Source: CAYFMP01 sp964344215 (lineage in GTDB: Bacteria > Pseudomonadota > Alphaproteobacteria > Rhodospirillales > Casp-alpha2). From it: a stretch of DNA of 33,792 bases. Positions 1-7,918 of this stretch are shown in pieces. Every line of letters starts with the position of its first letter. Position 1 is the first letter of the stretch. The stretch covers positions 1 through 33,792 of the forward strand of contig CAYFMP010000040.1 of the NCBI GenBank assembly GCA_964344215.1. Reading direction: 5' to 3'. Under the pieces are notes generated by a model. The model did no database searches. It had not been told where the DNA came from and saw nothing but the letters and a program-made list of their open reading frames with translations. A program made the translations under genes and the position numbers.

Positions 1-1012
1 ATCGGAATGCGAAAATGGGCCCACACAGGTCAGTGTTAATGTCGGCTGGTATTATCTGGTACTCCTCACCCGGCGCACTACTGAGGAACGTTTGGAACTC
101 ATAAAGGTCTCTGTTGGTTCTATCCATTCCCAAGTCGGCCTCATCCTTTAGACGCTTCCAAAGATGGAAAATAAACTTTGAGAATTGCTTTTGCTCGCCA
201 GCAGAGAACCCAATTCCGTTTGTCAGAAGGTCTTCAAGAAATAAGTAAACGGACAAAATGTAAGACCTATTCTTGAGGTTACTAGCTCTACTGCCTAAAC
301 ATCTCGATAACTGATCCATTACATTGGAAATCTTCTTGGACTCGTTATTAAAGAGTTCGAGGTCTTTTCCTTTTGGGTCTGCGTACTCGTCAAAGAAGCG
401 TAATAGATCATCATATCTGGTGCGGGCGAACGAACCGATCTTTGCTCTTGTGAACGAGTTTATGCAGATCTGAGCGCAGAGTGTCTCTTTCGCATATCGT
501 CGCTTGGGTATTCCTATTTCTCCTACAAGATCATGGTTCGAAAGTTTCGAGAAAACCAACTGCTTCATCTTGCCCGTCGCAGCATTAAGCTTCTCACCCG
601 TATTCAAGAGCAAGCCAAGCTGCAACCTTACGAACAGTTTCCGAAGGTATGGATCTTCCGCATTCTTAAGTTCAGTGACCTGAAACGTGTAACCTTTGAG
701 TTTCTTTTTTTGGGAAGACGTCAAGTTTGCAAACTTTGATCGCTCTCGCTTCGGATCGTATGAATACTCACCGTCGAGATACTCCCAGATCGCCCAAAGG
801 CGTTGCTGCCCATCGATCACCTCGATGATGCCGTCATCTCGCATGTTGAAATAGAGCTTTGGAATATCGATGTCAGTTAACATCGAATCAATTAGAAGGC
901 TCTTCTTCTCCACTGGCCACAGAGATCTTTCCCGTTGATATTCCGGGAACGTTATTCGTGGGCGCTCCTTTACCAACGTTTCTACGGACCAGTCTCGAAC
1001 AGTTCGCTCCAT
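1..1012 (-). CDS. DUF262 (GmrSD N-terminal-like) protein, 3' end outside window
   Basis: I translated this by hand: the frame is open from an ATG at 1012 to the left edge, giving at least 337 residues. The N-terminal third matches the DUF262 pattern. There is a FPEYQR motif near residues 22-27, then a DGQQR motif at 68-72 preceded by an IIEV strand, and a later LNTGEKLNA stretch near 136-144. DUF262 is the nucleotide-binding/sensing domain of GmrSD type IV restriction enzymes and of SspE; an HNH (DUF1524) nuclease domain often follows, but that part would lie outside the window. A GGAGG ribosome site sits just upstream of the ATG. The gene is 17 bp downstream of the SIR2 gene and probably ends the operon. 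GC content is low (a line I counted was 35%), unlike the core genome. A defence role is inferred from family and neighbours. Confidence 0.85.
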   Translation of the reverse strand, partial: MERTVRDWSVETLVKERPRITFPEYQRERSLWPVEKKSLLIDSMLTDIDIPKLYFNMRDDGIIEVIDGQQRLWAIWEYLDGEYSYDPKRERSKFANLTSSQKKKLKGYTFQVTELKNAEDPYLRKLFVRLQLGLLLNTGEKLNAATGKMKQLVFSKLSNHDLVGEIGIPKRRYAKETLCAQICINSFTRAKIGSFARTRYDDLLRFFDEYADPKGKDLELFNNESKKISNVMDQLSRCLGSRASNLKNRSYILSVYLFLEDLLTNGIGFSAGEQKQFSKFIFHLWKRLKDEADLGMDRTNRDLYEFQTFLSSAPGEEYQIIPADINTDLCGPIFAFR

Positions 1013-1029
1013 TTCTTTTCCTCCGCAGG

Positions 1030-2130
1030 CTAGGCTGCAGCCTCGTCTAGATCATCAACCTTTAGCTCTTCTCGTGATCGGTGATAGTTGTCTTTCTCAC
1101 TTAGCCAATATGCCAACGGGTTCTCCATGCCGGGCTCTCTATCAATATCTTGATACTCATCCAGTTCTTGGCCCTCATCTAAGCCCTTATACGCGGCGAA
1201 TTTACCTTCCGTTAGATATCCAATTGGAATGATATTCTTGATGTATGCACACTCTTTGGCGATCCATTCACCTGATTCGTGCGGCATGATGAGTTCAATT
1301 CGAAATGGCAATTCATTCGTATGTTCTCGATGGCGCTGCGCGTTAAAGATCAGAGAGAGGATGTTCCAATCATTCTGGGTTAGGGAGGCTCCTACCACCC
1401 GCAGAACATCACATCGTCTTGCCAATAGTTCGTAGGTGAGACCAGACAGCTTGTTGTATGGATAATTCTTCGATTCCTTGAGGATAGTCGGCGGTATCCA
1501 TACAGCGTCAGAATATTTCGAACTTGCTCCCAATCTGCCGACCCATATTGGCCTGCCGAACTGCCAAGTGAAGGAGCCATGAAGTTGCAAAATTGGAGGA
1601 ATAGCACTCGAAAGGCCATCCTTGAACGTCCGAGAAGAGAAGTTGAAACCAAGGTTTACTTTTCCAAAAACCTCCTGTGATGCGATCTGCAGCAAACCAT
1701 CGTGATTGGTTGTGATGATTCCTGATAAAGTCTCAACCTCCTCGCTGAATTTCTTGTCGTCATGCATTCTTAGAAGCCGAATTGCGAGTTGTGGTTTTTC
1801 CAGTACACCCGTATGAACGAGACTTACCTTTAGTTCCGTAAAATAGGTTCTACGCATTTTTTCGGCTAACTGAGTATGTTCGTCGACTCCGCTTGTTGCC
1901 AGAAGGCTGATTAGCTTCTCGATATCTACACCTTGATCAGAACCAAAAGATGATTGAACGGTGCTTCCCATCCGCCCAAGTATTCTGGTGGCAAGGCCAT
2001 CGCCAAAATCGTCAGTATCACGCATAAGTAGGCTGGTGGTTGCCCCAAGTTCTTGTGCTTCGGCCTGTGTGGCCCCTGCTCCCCACAAATAGACGACGCG
2101 TTTGGGGCTTGAATTCGGTGATCGCGCCAT
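1030..2130 (-). CDS. SIR2-family (SIR2-like) NAD-binding protein, putative defence effector
   Basis: The protein has 366 residues from the ATG at 2130. A TTG at 2142 would add four residues, but GGGGGAAG is placed correctly for the ATG. Sirtuin-fold motifs appear in order: a GAGA nucleotide-binding loop at residues 17-20, TTNHD at 140-144, LHGS at 183-186 and VVGASL at 245-250. N142 and H184 match the catalytic Asn and His of SIR2 NADases such as ThsA, so the active site looks intact. Stand-alone SIR2-like proteins in defence systems usually degrade NAD+ on infection and stop growth; a deacetylase role is less likely. The gene lies 17 bp after the methyltransferase and 17 bp before the DUF262 gene, so they are probably co-transcribed. 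What triggers it cannot be read from the sequence. Confidence 0.85.
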   Translation of the reverse strand: MARSPNSSPKRVVYLWGAGATQAEAQELGATTSLLMRDTDDFGDGLATRILGRMGSTVQSSFGSDQGVDIEKLISLLATSGVDEHTQLAEKMRRTYFTELKVSLVHTGVLEKPQLAIRLLRMHDDKKFSEEVETLSGIITTNHDGLLQIASQEVFGKVNLGFNFSSRTFKDGLSSAIPPILQLHGSFTWQFGRPIWVGRLGASSKYSDAVWIPPTILKESKNYPYNKLSGLTYELLARRCDVLRVVGASLTQNDWNILSLIFNAQRHREHTNELPFRIELIMPHESGEWIAKECAYIKNIIPIGYLTEGKFAAYKGLDEGQELDEYQDIDREPGMENPLAYWLSEKDNYHRSREELKVDDLDEAAA

Positions 2131-2147
2131 TTCTTCCCCCAAATACC

Positions 2148-3512
2148 TCAGGCCGTTTTCTCGAAAACTAGGGCTGCCTCGACGGCTCTGAAATCACTAC
2201 GGTATTGCCTGACCTCAGGATTGATCCCTGCAAGCGTTCGCTTCACGGGAAAGTCAATCTTTTGTTTGAGTTTCCATCCGATCTTTCTACCCATCTCGCA
2301 ATAAATGGTGGGCAGGTCATTCAGTACATCCTTGTAAAAGGAATCCTGCACGACCAAGACACATTGGCCTGAGGTTTTCAGAACTCGATCAATTTCACGC
2401 AAAGAGGCGAACGCCGAAGAAAAGTACTGCCGGTAATATTTCAGGTAGTACGTCGAAGAGGCTTTGGAGGGATGACTTTCGACATTCGACAAGAAGCGAT
2501 TGCACGTTCGGCCCCAAGCTCGGTCATTGTTGAAACAGGTCTTGGAAATCGTCGGTGTGCCGATCATCTGATCCCTAAGACGGCGGATGGAATCTCCATT
2601 GGGAAAATGCATTACAGCCAATTCCGGCAAGGTCGCCCGTACATAGTCGATCCTCGTGCAATATGGTGGCGAAGAAAGGACGGCATCGACCGAACTTGAA
2701 GACAGCGGTAGATTTCCCGAGGAAGCTTGGTCGATTACGCACTTTCGTTTTTCGGCAAAAGGCATTCTTTTGGCTTCCGACCCCAACGCATCCCGCATAA
2801 GCGAAATCTCTCTTAAGAAGCGATTATATGTCCTTTCTATTGAAAGTTGAATGCGTGGATTTCCCTTCGAGATTTTTATCCACGTTGGATTGGAACTCTG
2901 AAACCTCGAAATGAAATACCTTAAAGTTCGAAACAGGGCCACGTACAGAAATGCATCAGCAGGGGATACTTTGCCCACGTACTTCCATATCGGTAATGCA
3001 GGCGGAAATTCTTGGCCGGAGGCTGCGGCAATACTACGCTCCAAACTCCGAAAAGCGCGCGCAGATGCTGGCTGCAACCATTGTTCCAAAGGATCGTCAA
3101 ACTCGAACTCGGTCGCATCTAGCAACAAGCCTTCGTGGTCGTACGCTTTGTTCACGCGATCAATCAGCAAAGAGAGATCGGCAGCGCTCTCCGTTGCGAG
3201 CAATCGTGCTTTGGCTACAAGCAGCATTGCCGGATTCAGGTCGAAACCTCTGATCTGGTAGCCTTGTGCTATTGCGATCTCGGATGTCGTTCCGGCACCG
3301 AGCCATGGGTCAAGCAACTTTGCGCCGGGCTCCAAATTGAGTTGGCTGATCGCGTCCTCCACAAATCCAGCGGAGAACCCAGCGTAATATCGGAACCAGC
3401 TAGCCCTCGAGCGATTGTCTGCGCCATTGCCGCGCTTCGGACTGCGAATTGCAGAATCATCTCTTACATTTCTAAATGGTATCTGGTCGCTTATTTTGGT
3501 TTGGCCTGACAT
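2148..3512 (-). CDS. DNA methyltransferase (N4-cytosine/N6-adenine type)
   Basis: The protein has 454 residues. The AdoMet-binding motif I is LLDPWLGAGTT at 66-76, followed by FDLNPAM at 90-96. The catalytic motif IV is SSPPY at 280-284. SPPY motifs occur in amino-methyltransferases acting on N4-cytosine or N6-adenine. Motif I precedes motif IV by about 200 residues, as in alpha-class enzymes, so the middle (about 100-275) could hold the target-recognition region. The ATG at 3512 is preceded by an in-frame TAA 15 nt upstream, so it is the first possible start. The Shine-Dalgarno site is poor, and I see no convincing promoter in the 66 bp separating it from polA. It heads a probable operon with the SIR2 and DUF262 genes. 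No classical restriction endonuclease is next to it within the window. Confidence 0.85.
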   Translation of the reverse strand: MSGQTKISDQIPFRNVRDDSAIRSPKRGNGADNRSRASWFRYYAGFSAGFVEDAISQLNLEPGAKLLDPWLGAGTTSEIAIAQGYQIRGFDLNPAMLLVAKARLLATESAADLSLLIDRVNKAYDHEGLLLDATEFEFDDPLEQWLQPASARAFRSLERSIAAASGQEFPPALPIWKYVGKVSPADAFLYVALFRTLRYFISRFQSSNPTWIKISKGNPRIQLSIERTYNRFLREISLMRDALGSEAKRMPFAEKRKCVIDQASSGNLPLSSSSVDAVLSSPPYCTRIDYVRATLPELAVMHFPNGDSIRRLRDQMIGTPTISKTCFNNDRAWGRTCNRFLSNVESHPSKASSTYYLKYYRQYFSSAFASLREIDRVLKTSGQCVLVVQDSFYKDVLNDLPTIYCEMGRKIGWKLKQKIDFPVKRTLAGINPEVRQYRSDFRAVEAALVFEKTA

Positions 3513-3578
3513 AGCTTGTCGGATTTATTCTGAGTGATTTCTTGTAAGTGGTCGACTTAGGGCGGCCGCTCGCGTCCC

Positions 3579-6410
3579 CTAGTGCGCCTCGTCCCAGTTG
3601 GCGCCCGACCCGGTGTCGACGACCAGCGGCACGTCGAGCGTCGCCGCGCCCTCCATGACACGGGCGACGAGTTCGGCGGTCGCCTCGACCTCCTTCTTCG
3701 GCGCCTCGAACACCAGCTCGTCGTGCACCTGCAAGAGCATCTTGGCCCGCAGCCCGGCCCCGGCCAACGCGCCGGGCAGGCGGATCATGGCGCGCTTGAT
3801 GATGTCGGCGGCACCGCCCTGGATCGGCGCGTTGATGGCGGCCCGCTCGGCGCCGTGGCGCAAATTCGGGTTCTTCTCGTTGATGCCGCGGACGTGGCAC
3901 TTGCGGCCGTAGAGCGTCGTCACGTAACCCTCCTTTCGGGCGTGGTCCTTGGTCCTTTCCATGTAGTCGCGGATGCCCGGGTACTTCTCGAAATAGGCCT
4001 CGATGTAGTCGGCGGCCTCGGTGTTGCCGATGCCGAGCTGGCGGGCCAGGCCGAAGGCCGAGATGCCGTAGATGATGCCGAAGTTGATGGCCTTCGCTTT
4101 TCTGCGCGTCATCGGGTCCATGCCCTCGACCGGTTCGCCGAACACCTGGCTGGCGGTCAGGGCGTGGATGTCCTGGCCGTCGTGGAAGGCGTCTTTCAAG
4201 GCGTCGATGCCGGCGACGTGGGCCAAGAGCCTGAGCTCGATCTGCGAATAGTCGGCCGACACCAGCGCGTTGCCGTCGTCGGCGACGAACGCTTTCCTGA
4301 TCTTGCGCCCCTCGTCGGTGCGGATCGGGATGTTCTGCAGGTTGGGGTCGGATGAGGCCAGCCGTCCGGTCGAGGCGGCGGCCTGGGCGTAAGACGTGTG
4401 GACGCGCCCCGTTTCCGGGTTGATCTGCTCCATCAGGGCGTCCGAATAGGTGCTCTTGAGCTTGGCGAGCTGGCGCCAGTCCAGAACCCGGGCCGGCAGG
4501 TCGAAGCCCTGATCGACCAGGCTTTCGAGGACCTCGGCGCCGGTCCCGTAGGCGCCGGTCTTGCCCTTCTTGCCGCCGGGCAGGCTCATCTCGTCGAACA
4601 GGATCTCGCCCAACTGCTTCGGCGAACCGACGTTGAACTGGCGCCCGGCCAGCCCGTGGATCTCGGTTTCCAGATCGCCCATGCGGGCCGCGAAGTCGTC
4701 GCTCAGGCGTTTCAATTCCTTGGCGTCGACCTTGACGCCCTCGGCCTCCATGGCGCGGAGCACCGCCACCAATGGTCGCTCAAGGGTTTCGTAGACGGTC
4801 GCCATGTGGTCCTCGACCAGGCGCGGCTTGAACAGGCGGTGCAGGCGCAACGTCACCTCGGCATCCTCGGCGGCGTAGTCGAGCGCCTTGTCGAGCGGCA
4901 CCAGGTCGAAGCCGACCTGCGACTTGCCGGAGCCGGCGACGTCCTTGAACTTGATGGTGTCGTGGCCGAGGAAGTCGCGGGCCAGCTCGTCCATGCCGTG
5001 GCCGTGCAGGCCGCCGTCGACCACGTACGACAGCAACATGGTGTCGTCGATCGGCCCGAGCTCGACGCCGTGGCGGGCCAGCACCTGCATGTCGTACTTG
5101 ACGTTCTGGGCGACCTTGAGGACGCCGGGGTCCTCCAAGAGCGGCTTCAGGATGCCGATCGCCTCGTCCATCGGGATCTGCTCGGGCGTCCCGTCGCCGC
5201 CGGCGTCGGCGGTCGCCTCGGCGTTGCCCGGCTCGCCGAAATCGAGCGCCCCCTGTTGCGCCGGGTTGCGGTGCGCCAGCGGCACGTAGCAGGCCCGCCC
5301 CGGCTCGACGCTGAGCGAGACGCCGACCAGCCCGGCCCGCATGGCGTCCAGGCTTGTGGTCTCGGTGTCGACCGAAACGACGCCGGCCTTGAAGCCGTCC
5401 TCGACCCAGGCTGTGAGCGCATCCGCTGTCCGCACCAGTTCGTAGAGCGGGCCGGTGGCGGTCTCGGGTTCGGCGGCGGCTGGCGCGGCGGTTCCTTCAG
5501 GCGGCGGCGCCTCGACGCCCAAGCGGCTCCGCACGGTCGCCAGCAGCGACTTGAAGCCCTGCGCCTGCAGGAAGGCCAGCAGCACCTGCGGATCGGGCCG
5601 GCGCACGGCGAACGAGCTCAAGTCGTGTTCGACCGGGACATCGTCCTTCAGCGTGACGAGCTGGCGCGAGACGCGGGCCATGTCGGCCTGTTCGATCAGG
5701 TTCTGACGCCGCTTCGGCTGCTTGATCTCTTCGGCACGTGCGAGCAGCGTATCGAGATCGCCGTATTCGTCGAGCAACTGCGCCGCCGTCTTGACGCCGA
5801 TGCCCTGAACGCCGGGCACGTTGTCCGACGAATCGCCGGCCAGCGCCTGCACCTCGACAACCTTGTCGGGGCCGACCCCGAACTTCTCGACCACCTGCTC
5901 CGTGCCGATCACCCGGTTCTTCATGGCGTCCAGCATGGTGATGCGTTCGCCGACCAGCTGCATCAGGTCCTTGTCCGACGACACGATAGTGACCTCGGCG
6001 CCGTCGGCGGCGGCCTGACGGGCGTATGTGGCGATCAGGTCGTCGGCCTCGTAGCCGTTCATCTCTATGGCCGGCACGTTCAGGGCCTCGGTCGCCTCGC
6101 GGACCACGGCGAACTGCGGAATCAGGTCTTCCGGCGGCGCTTCGCGATGCGCTTTGTAGTCGGGATAGATGTCGTTGCGGAAGGTCTTGCGGGCCCTGTC
6201 GAAAATGACGGCGATGTGGTCGGCGTCGGTGTCGTCGATCAGTTTCATCAGCATCTTGGTGAAGCCGAACACCGCGTTGACCGGCGTGCCGTCGTCGCGG
6301 GTCATCGGCGGCAGCGCGTGATAGGCCCGGAAGATGAAGCCCGAGCCGTCGATCAGGAAGACGTGCTTGGGCGCGGTTTCGGTGTCCGGCGAGGCCCCGG
6401 CGTCGCTCAT
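3579..6410 (-). CDS. polA: DNA polymerase I
   Basis: The 943-residue protein has the full three-domain layout. The 5'-3' exonuclease/flap domain spans about 15-290, with YEADD at 120-124 and GDSSDNVPG at 192-200. A proline/alanine-rich linker follows. The 3'-5' proofreading domain spans about 325-545 and keeps DTE at 348-350 plus the NVKYD and YAAEDA motifs, so proofreading looks active. The polymerase domain keeps the DYSQIELR motif (A), the KAINFGIIYG helix (B) and VHDELVFE (C). It fills gaps during excision repair and removes Okazaki primers. The length is normal. It follows the terminase-like gene by 29 bp on the same strand and may share its promoter. The low-GC defence block begins 66 bp after its stop codon. 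Confidence 0.97.
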   Translation of the reverse strand: MSDAGASPDTETAPKHVFLIDGSGFIFRAYHALPPMTRDDGTPVNAVFGFTKMLMKLIDDTDADHIAVIFDRARKTFRNDIYPDYKAHREAPPEDLIPQFAVVREATEALNVPAIEMNGYEADDLIATYARQAAADGAEVTIVSSDKDLMQLVGERITMLDAMKNRVIGTEQVVEKFGVGPDKVVEVQALAGDSSDNVPGVQGIGVKTAAQLLDEYGDLDTLLARAEEIKQPKRRQNLIEQADMARVSRQLVTLKDDVPVEHDLSSFAVRRPDPQVLLAFLQAQGFKSLLATVRSRLGVEAPPPEGTAAPAAAEPETATGPLYELVRTADALTAWVEDGFKAGVVSVDTETTSLDAMRAGLVGVSLSVEPGRACYVPLAHRNPAQQGALDFGEPGNAEATADAGGDGTPEQIPMDEAIGILKPLLEDPGVLKVAQNVKYDMQVLARHGVELGPIDDTMLLSYVVDGGLHGHGMDELARDFLGHDTIKFKDVAGSGKSQVGFDLVPLDKALDYAAEDAEVTLRLHRLFKPRLVEDHMATVYETLERPLVAVLRAMEAEGVKVDAKELKRLSDDFAARMGDLETEIHGLAGRQFNVGSPKQLGEILFDEMSLPGGKKGKTGAYGTGAEVLESLVDQGFDLPARVLDWRQLAKLKSTYSDALMEQINPETGRVHTSYAQAAASTGRLASSDPNLQNIPIRTDEGRKIRKAFVADDGNALVSADYSQIELRLLAHVAGIDALKDAFHDGQDIHALTASQVFGEPVEGMDPMTRRKAKAINFGIIYGISAFGLARQLGIGNTEAADYIEAYFEKYPGIRDYMERTKDHARKEGYVTTLYGRKCHVRGINEKNPNLRHGAERAAINAPIQGGAADIIKRAMIRLPGALAGAGLRAKMLLQVHDELVFEAPKKEVEATAELVARVMEGAATLDVPLVVDTGSGANWDEAH

Positions 6411-6439
6411 GTCGGCTGTCCTTGTTCCGAGAGGGTCCG

Positions 6440-6925
6440 CTATCCCCGACCGGCCGACTTTAGCGCGATCCTGGCCGGCTGTCGAAGCGCCTGATCGCCA
6501 TCCGGTCCGGCCGCTTCGGCGGTGGCGTCGATGACCCGGCCCGGCACTTCCCTCGGCGCGCCGATGAGGCCGGCCAGCCTGGCCTGCAGCTCGACGGCAC
6601 GCACCGCCGCGTGCGGCTGGCAGGTCTCGTAGGCCTGCCTGAACACCGCTTCGAGCTTGCCGATCATGACATCGGCGCGGACTCCGTGGCGGCGGGCGAT
6701 GTCGGCCCGGAGATCGCCGATGCGGGTTTGAACCTTATCATTTCTTAACAAGCGGCTGGCCTGGACGTGCGCCGAGCGCGGCTCGTAGCCGGCCTTGACG
6801 GCGGCCCGGGCGCCGTTCGGGTCGAGCACGTATTCCCGGCAGAAATGCTCCTGGCGAAGGTTGAGGCCGGTCTCGTCGAGAGCCGGTTCGTCGAGGGTAG
6901 GGTCGAGCGCGGGGTCGTCGTCCAA
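6440..6925 (-). CDS. Terminase small subunit-like protein (orphan)
   Basis: This is a 161-residue protein. Residues about 22-90 resemble the terminase small-subunit family: a QEHFCREYV segment, GARAAVKAGY, and an ASRLLRNDKVQTRI helix followed by charged helices. In phages this protein binds packaging-site DNA through a helix-turn-helix. No large terminase, portal or other phage gene is near, so it is either a remnant or a domesticated DNA-binding protein. It starts with TTG at 6925, supported by GGGAGG 6 nt upstream and by a strong sigma70 promoter further up. Its GC content and codon use match the core genome, which suggests old acquisition. It lies 29 bp ahead of polA and may be co-transcribed. 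Function is not established. Confidence 0.75.
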   Translation of the reverse strand: MDDDPALDPTLDEPALDETGLNLRQEHFCREYVLDPNGARAAVKAGYEPRSAHVQASRLLRNDKVQTRIGDLRADIARRHGVRADVMIGKLEAVFRQAYETCQPHAAVRAVELQARLAGLIGAPREVPGRVIDATAEAAGPDGDQALRQPARIALKSAGRG

Positions 6926-6963
6926 GGCTGCCTCCCGGTTGTTCGAGACGATCGGTTGGGCGT

Positions 6964-6992
6964 AATATACATATATCGTTCATAATTGTCAA
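6964..6992 (-). promoter_or_regulatory. Sigma70-type promoter for the terminase-like gene/polA
   Basis: On the minus strand the sequence reads TTGACA (6987-6992), a 17-bp spacer, then TATATT (6964-6969). This is nearly consensus and in a strongly AT-rich pocket. Transcription would start near 6957, about 30 nt before the TTG start at 6925. The -35 box overlaps a plus-strand TTGTCA. Confidence 0.75.
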
Positions 6993-7239
6993 GTGTTTTT
7001 TCCTATATAATGCAATTTTTTTGATTTTCAGCCCGGTTTAGGCGCCAAGGCCAAGCCGCCCTCACGCGCCTTTAACGAAACTTTGATTGGCGGTGGCCGC
7101 AATATCCGCATACATTTATATGTGAAACGGCAGCACTGCGAACACAATCTGGAAAAACAGAGGGAGTACAATCGACTACCGTGGAAAAGAGGGGAGACCG
7201 TATAGCCCGACGGGCTCAAAGGTTGAGAGGAGAATGCTC
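6993..7239. other. Intergenic region upstream of the small exported protein
   Basis: With the minus-strand promoter, the gene-free stretch between 6926 and 7239 is 314 bp. Its left part is very AT-rich. On the plus strand a perfect TATAAT lies at 7006-7011, but the best -35 (TTGTCA, 6986-6991) is only 14 bp away, so it is a weak promoter candidate. If used, it would give a 5' UTR of about 220 nt. A short AGCCCG-A-CGGGCT hairpin lies just before the ribosome site. Short minus-strand ORFs here lack ribosome sites and look spurious. No riboswitch was recognised. Confidence 0.35.
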
Positions 7240-7575
7240 ATGAAACCCCTGTCGATCGCCACGTTAAGCGTTACGTTGCTGGCCGCGCTCGCCGCCCCGG
7301 CCGAGGCCGAGGCCCAGATTCTGCAAGCCACCCCGACCTGTGGCGACAGGCCCGATATCCTCAAGAAGCTCGACACCCGCTACTCGGAAGCCCCGGTCTC
7401 GATGGGGCTGACATCTGCCGGCGCCGTCCTGGAAGTCCTGGCCTCGGACAAGGGAACCTGGACCATCGTCGTCTCCCTGCCCAGCGGCATGAGCTGCATG
7501 ATCGCCGCCGGCGAATACTGGGAAGACCTGCCGAAGCCGGAGAAAGTAGCCGGGCACAAGGGCGTCGGGCTCTAG
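7240..7575 (+). CDS. Small exported protein of unknown function
   Basis: The protein has 111 residues from the ATG at 7240, which is 7 nt after AGGAG. The ATG at 7234 is too close to that site. Residues 1-25 form a Sec signal peptide with a hydrophobic core and an alanine-rich AEA-type cleavage region. The mature part is about 85 residues. It has a CGDRPDIL segment near its start, a GTWTIVVSLPSG motif in the middle and a second cysteine in SCMIAAGEYWE. The two cysteines could form a disulfide in the periplasm. This pattern (CGDR...GLT...GTWTI...SC.AAGE.WE) is one I recognise from many alphaproteobacterial hypothetical proteins with no assigned role. It stands alone on its strand, ahead of a convergent zinc-finger gene. 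Confidence 0.8.
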   Translation: MKPLSIATLSVTLLAALAAPAEAEAQILQATPTCGDRPDILKKLDTRYSEAPVSMGLTSAGAVLEVLASDKGTWTIVVSLPSGMSCMIAAGEYWEDLPKPEKVAGHKGVGL

Positions 7576-7588
7576 AAGTACGGGCGCT

Positions 7589-7768
7589 TCAGTGGCCGGC
7601 GGCCGAAGTCGCCCCCGGCTTGAGGACGAATCGCTTGGAGCAATACGGACACACCACCTGAGCGTCGTCGTCCAGGGTGAGGAACACCCTGGGATGGCCC
7701 AACGGACCGCTGCCGCCGTCGCAGGCGACGCGAGTCGATTCCACCTCGATGTCGGTCTCCGATTCCAT
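7589..7768 (-). CDS. zf-CHCC zinc-finger domain protein
   Basis: This is a compact 59-residue protein starting at the ATG at 7768, with GAGG a few bases upstream. A longer frame reaching 8185 overlaps the divergent ABC gene and is not needed. Probable zinc ligands are C16, H25, C40 and C43, in the spacing C-x8-H-x14-C-x2-C of the zf-CHCC family. That family includes mitochondrial NDUFS6 of complex I. Residues 27-48 hold RVFLTLD and the VVCPYCSKRFVL core. In alphaproteobacteria such small proteins are often encoded away from the nuo operon. A role in complex I or a related Fe-S/zinc function is possible but not shown here. It diverges from the ABC ATPase gene across about 150 bp. Confidence 0.85.
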   Translation of the reverse strand: MESETDIEVESTRVACDGGSGPLGHPRVFLTLDDDAQVVCPYCSKRFVLKPGATSAAGH

Positions 7769-7881
7769 GTCCTCGCCTCTCGGGCCGGGGTTGACGATTT
7801 CGGGCCAGCGGATGATACCGCTTGGCGGGGGGCGGTTAAAGCCCTGCCGCACCCATCTTTCCGAATGTTTTCCCGAGCCGC

Positions 7882-7909
7882 TTGAGCGTTGCTGCGAAGC
7901 GGATATATT
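7882..7909 (+). promoter_or_regulatory. Candidate promoter of the ABC ATPase gene, close to a leaderless start
   Basis: TTGAGC (7882-7887), a 16-bp spacer and TATATT (7904-7909) form a sigma70-like promoter. The transcription start would fall near 7916, about 3 nt before the ATG at 7919. No Shine-Dalgarno site is available, so translation would be effectively leaderless. Confidence 0.5.
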
Positions 7910-7918
7910 GACACCGTC

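Noticed and set aside
3552..3572. GTCGAC and GCGGCCGC close together, resembling a cloning-vector polylinker
   Set aside because: These are isolated sites in the polA-methyltransferase gap with no other vector sequence. Such sites are expected by chance in a GC-rich genome.
4398..6494. 698-residue open frame on the plus strand opposite polA
   Set aside because: It mirrors polA in a high-GC region, has no recognisable domains and no ribosome site. It is an antisense shadow.
7028..7219. 63-residue minus-strand ORF upstream of the exported protein
   Set aside because: No ribosome site, no domain, and it lies in the probable leader/promoter region.
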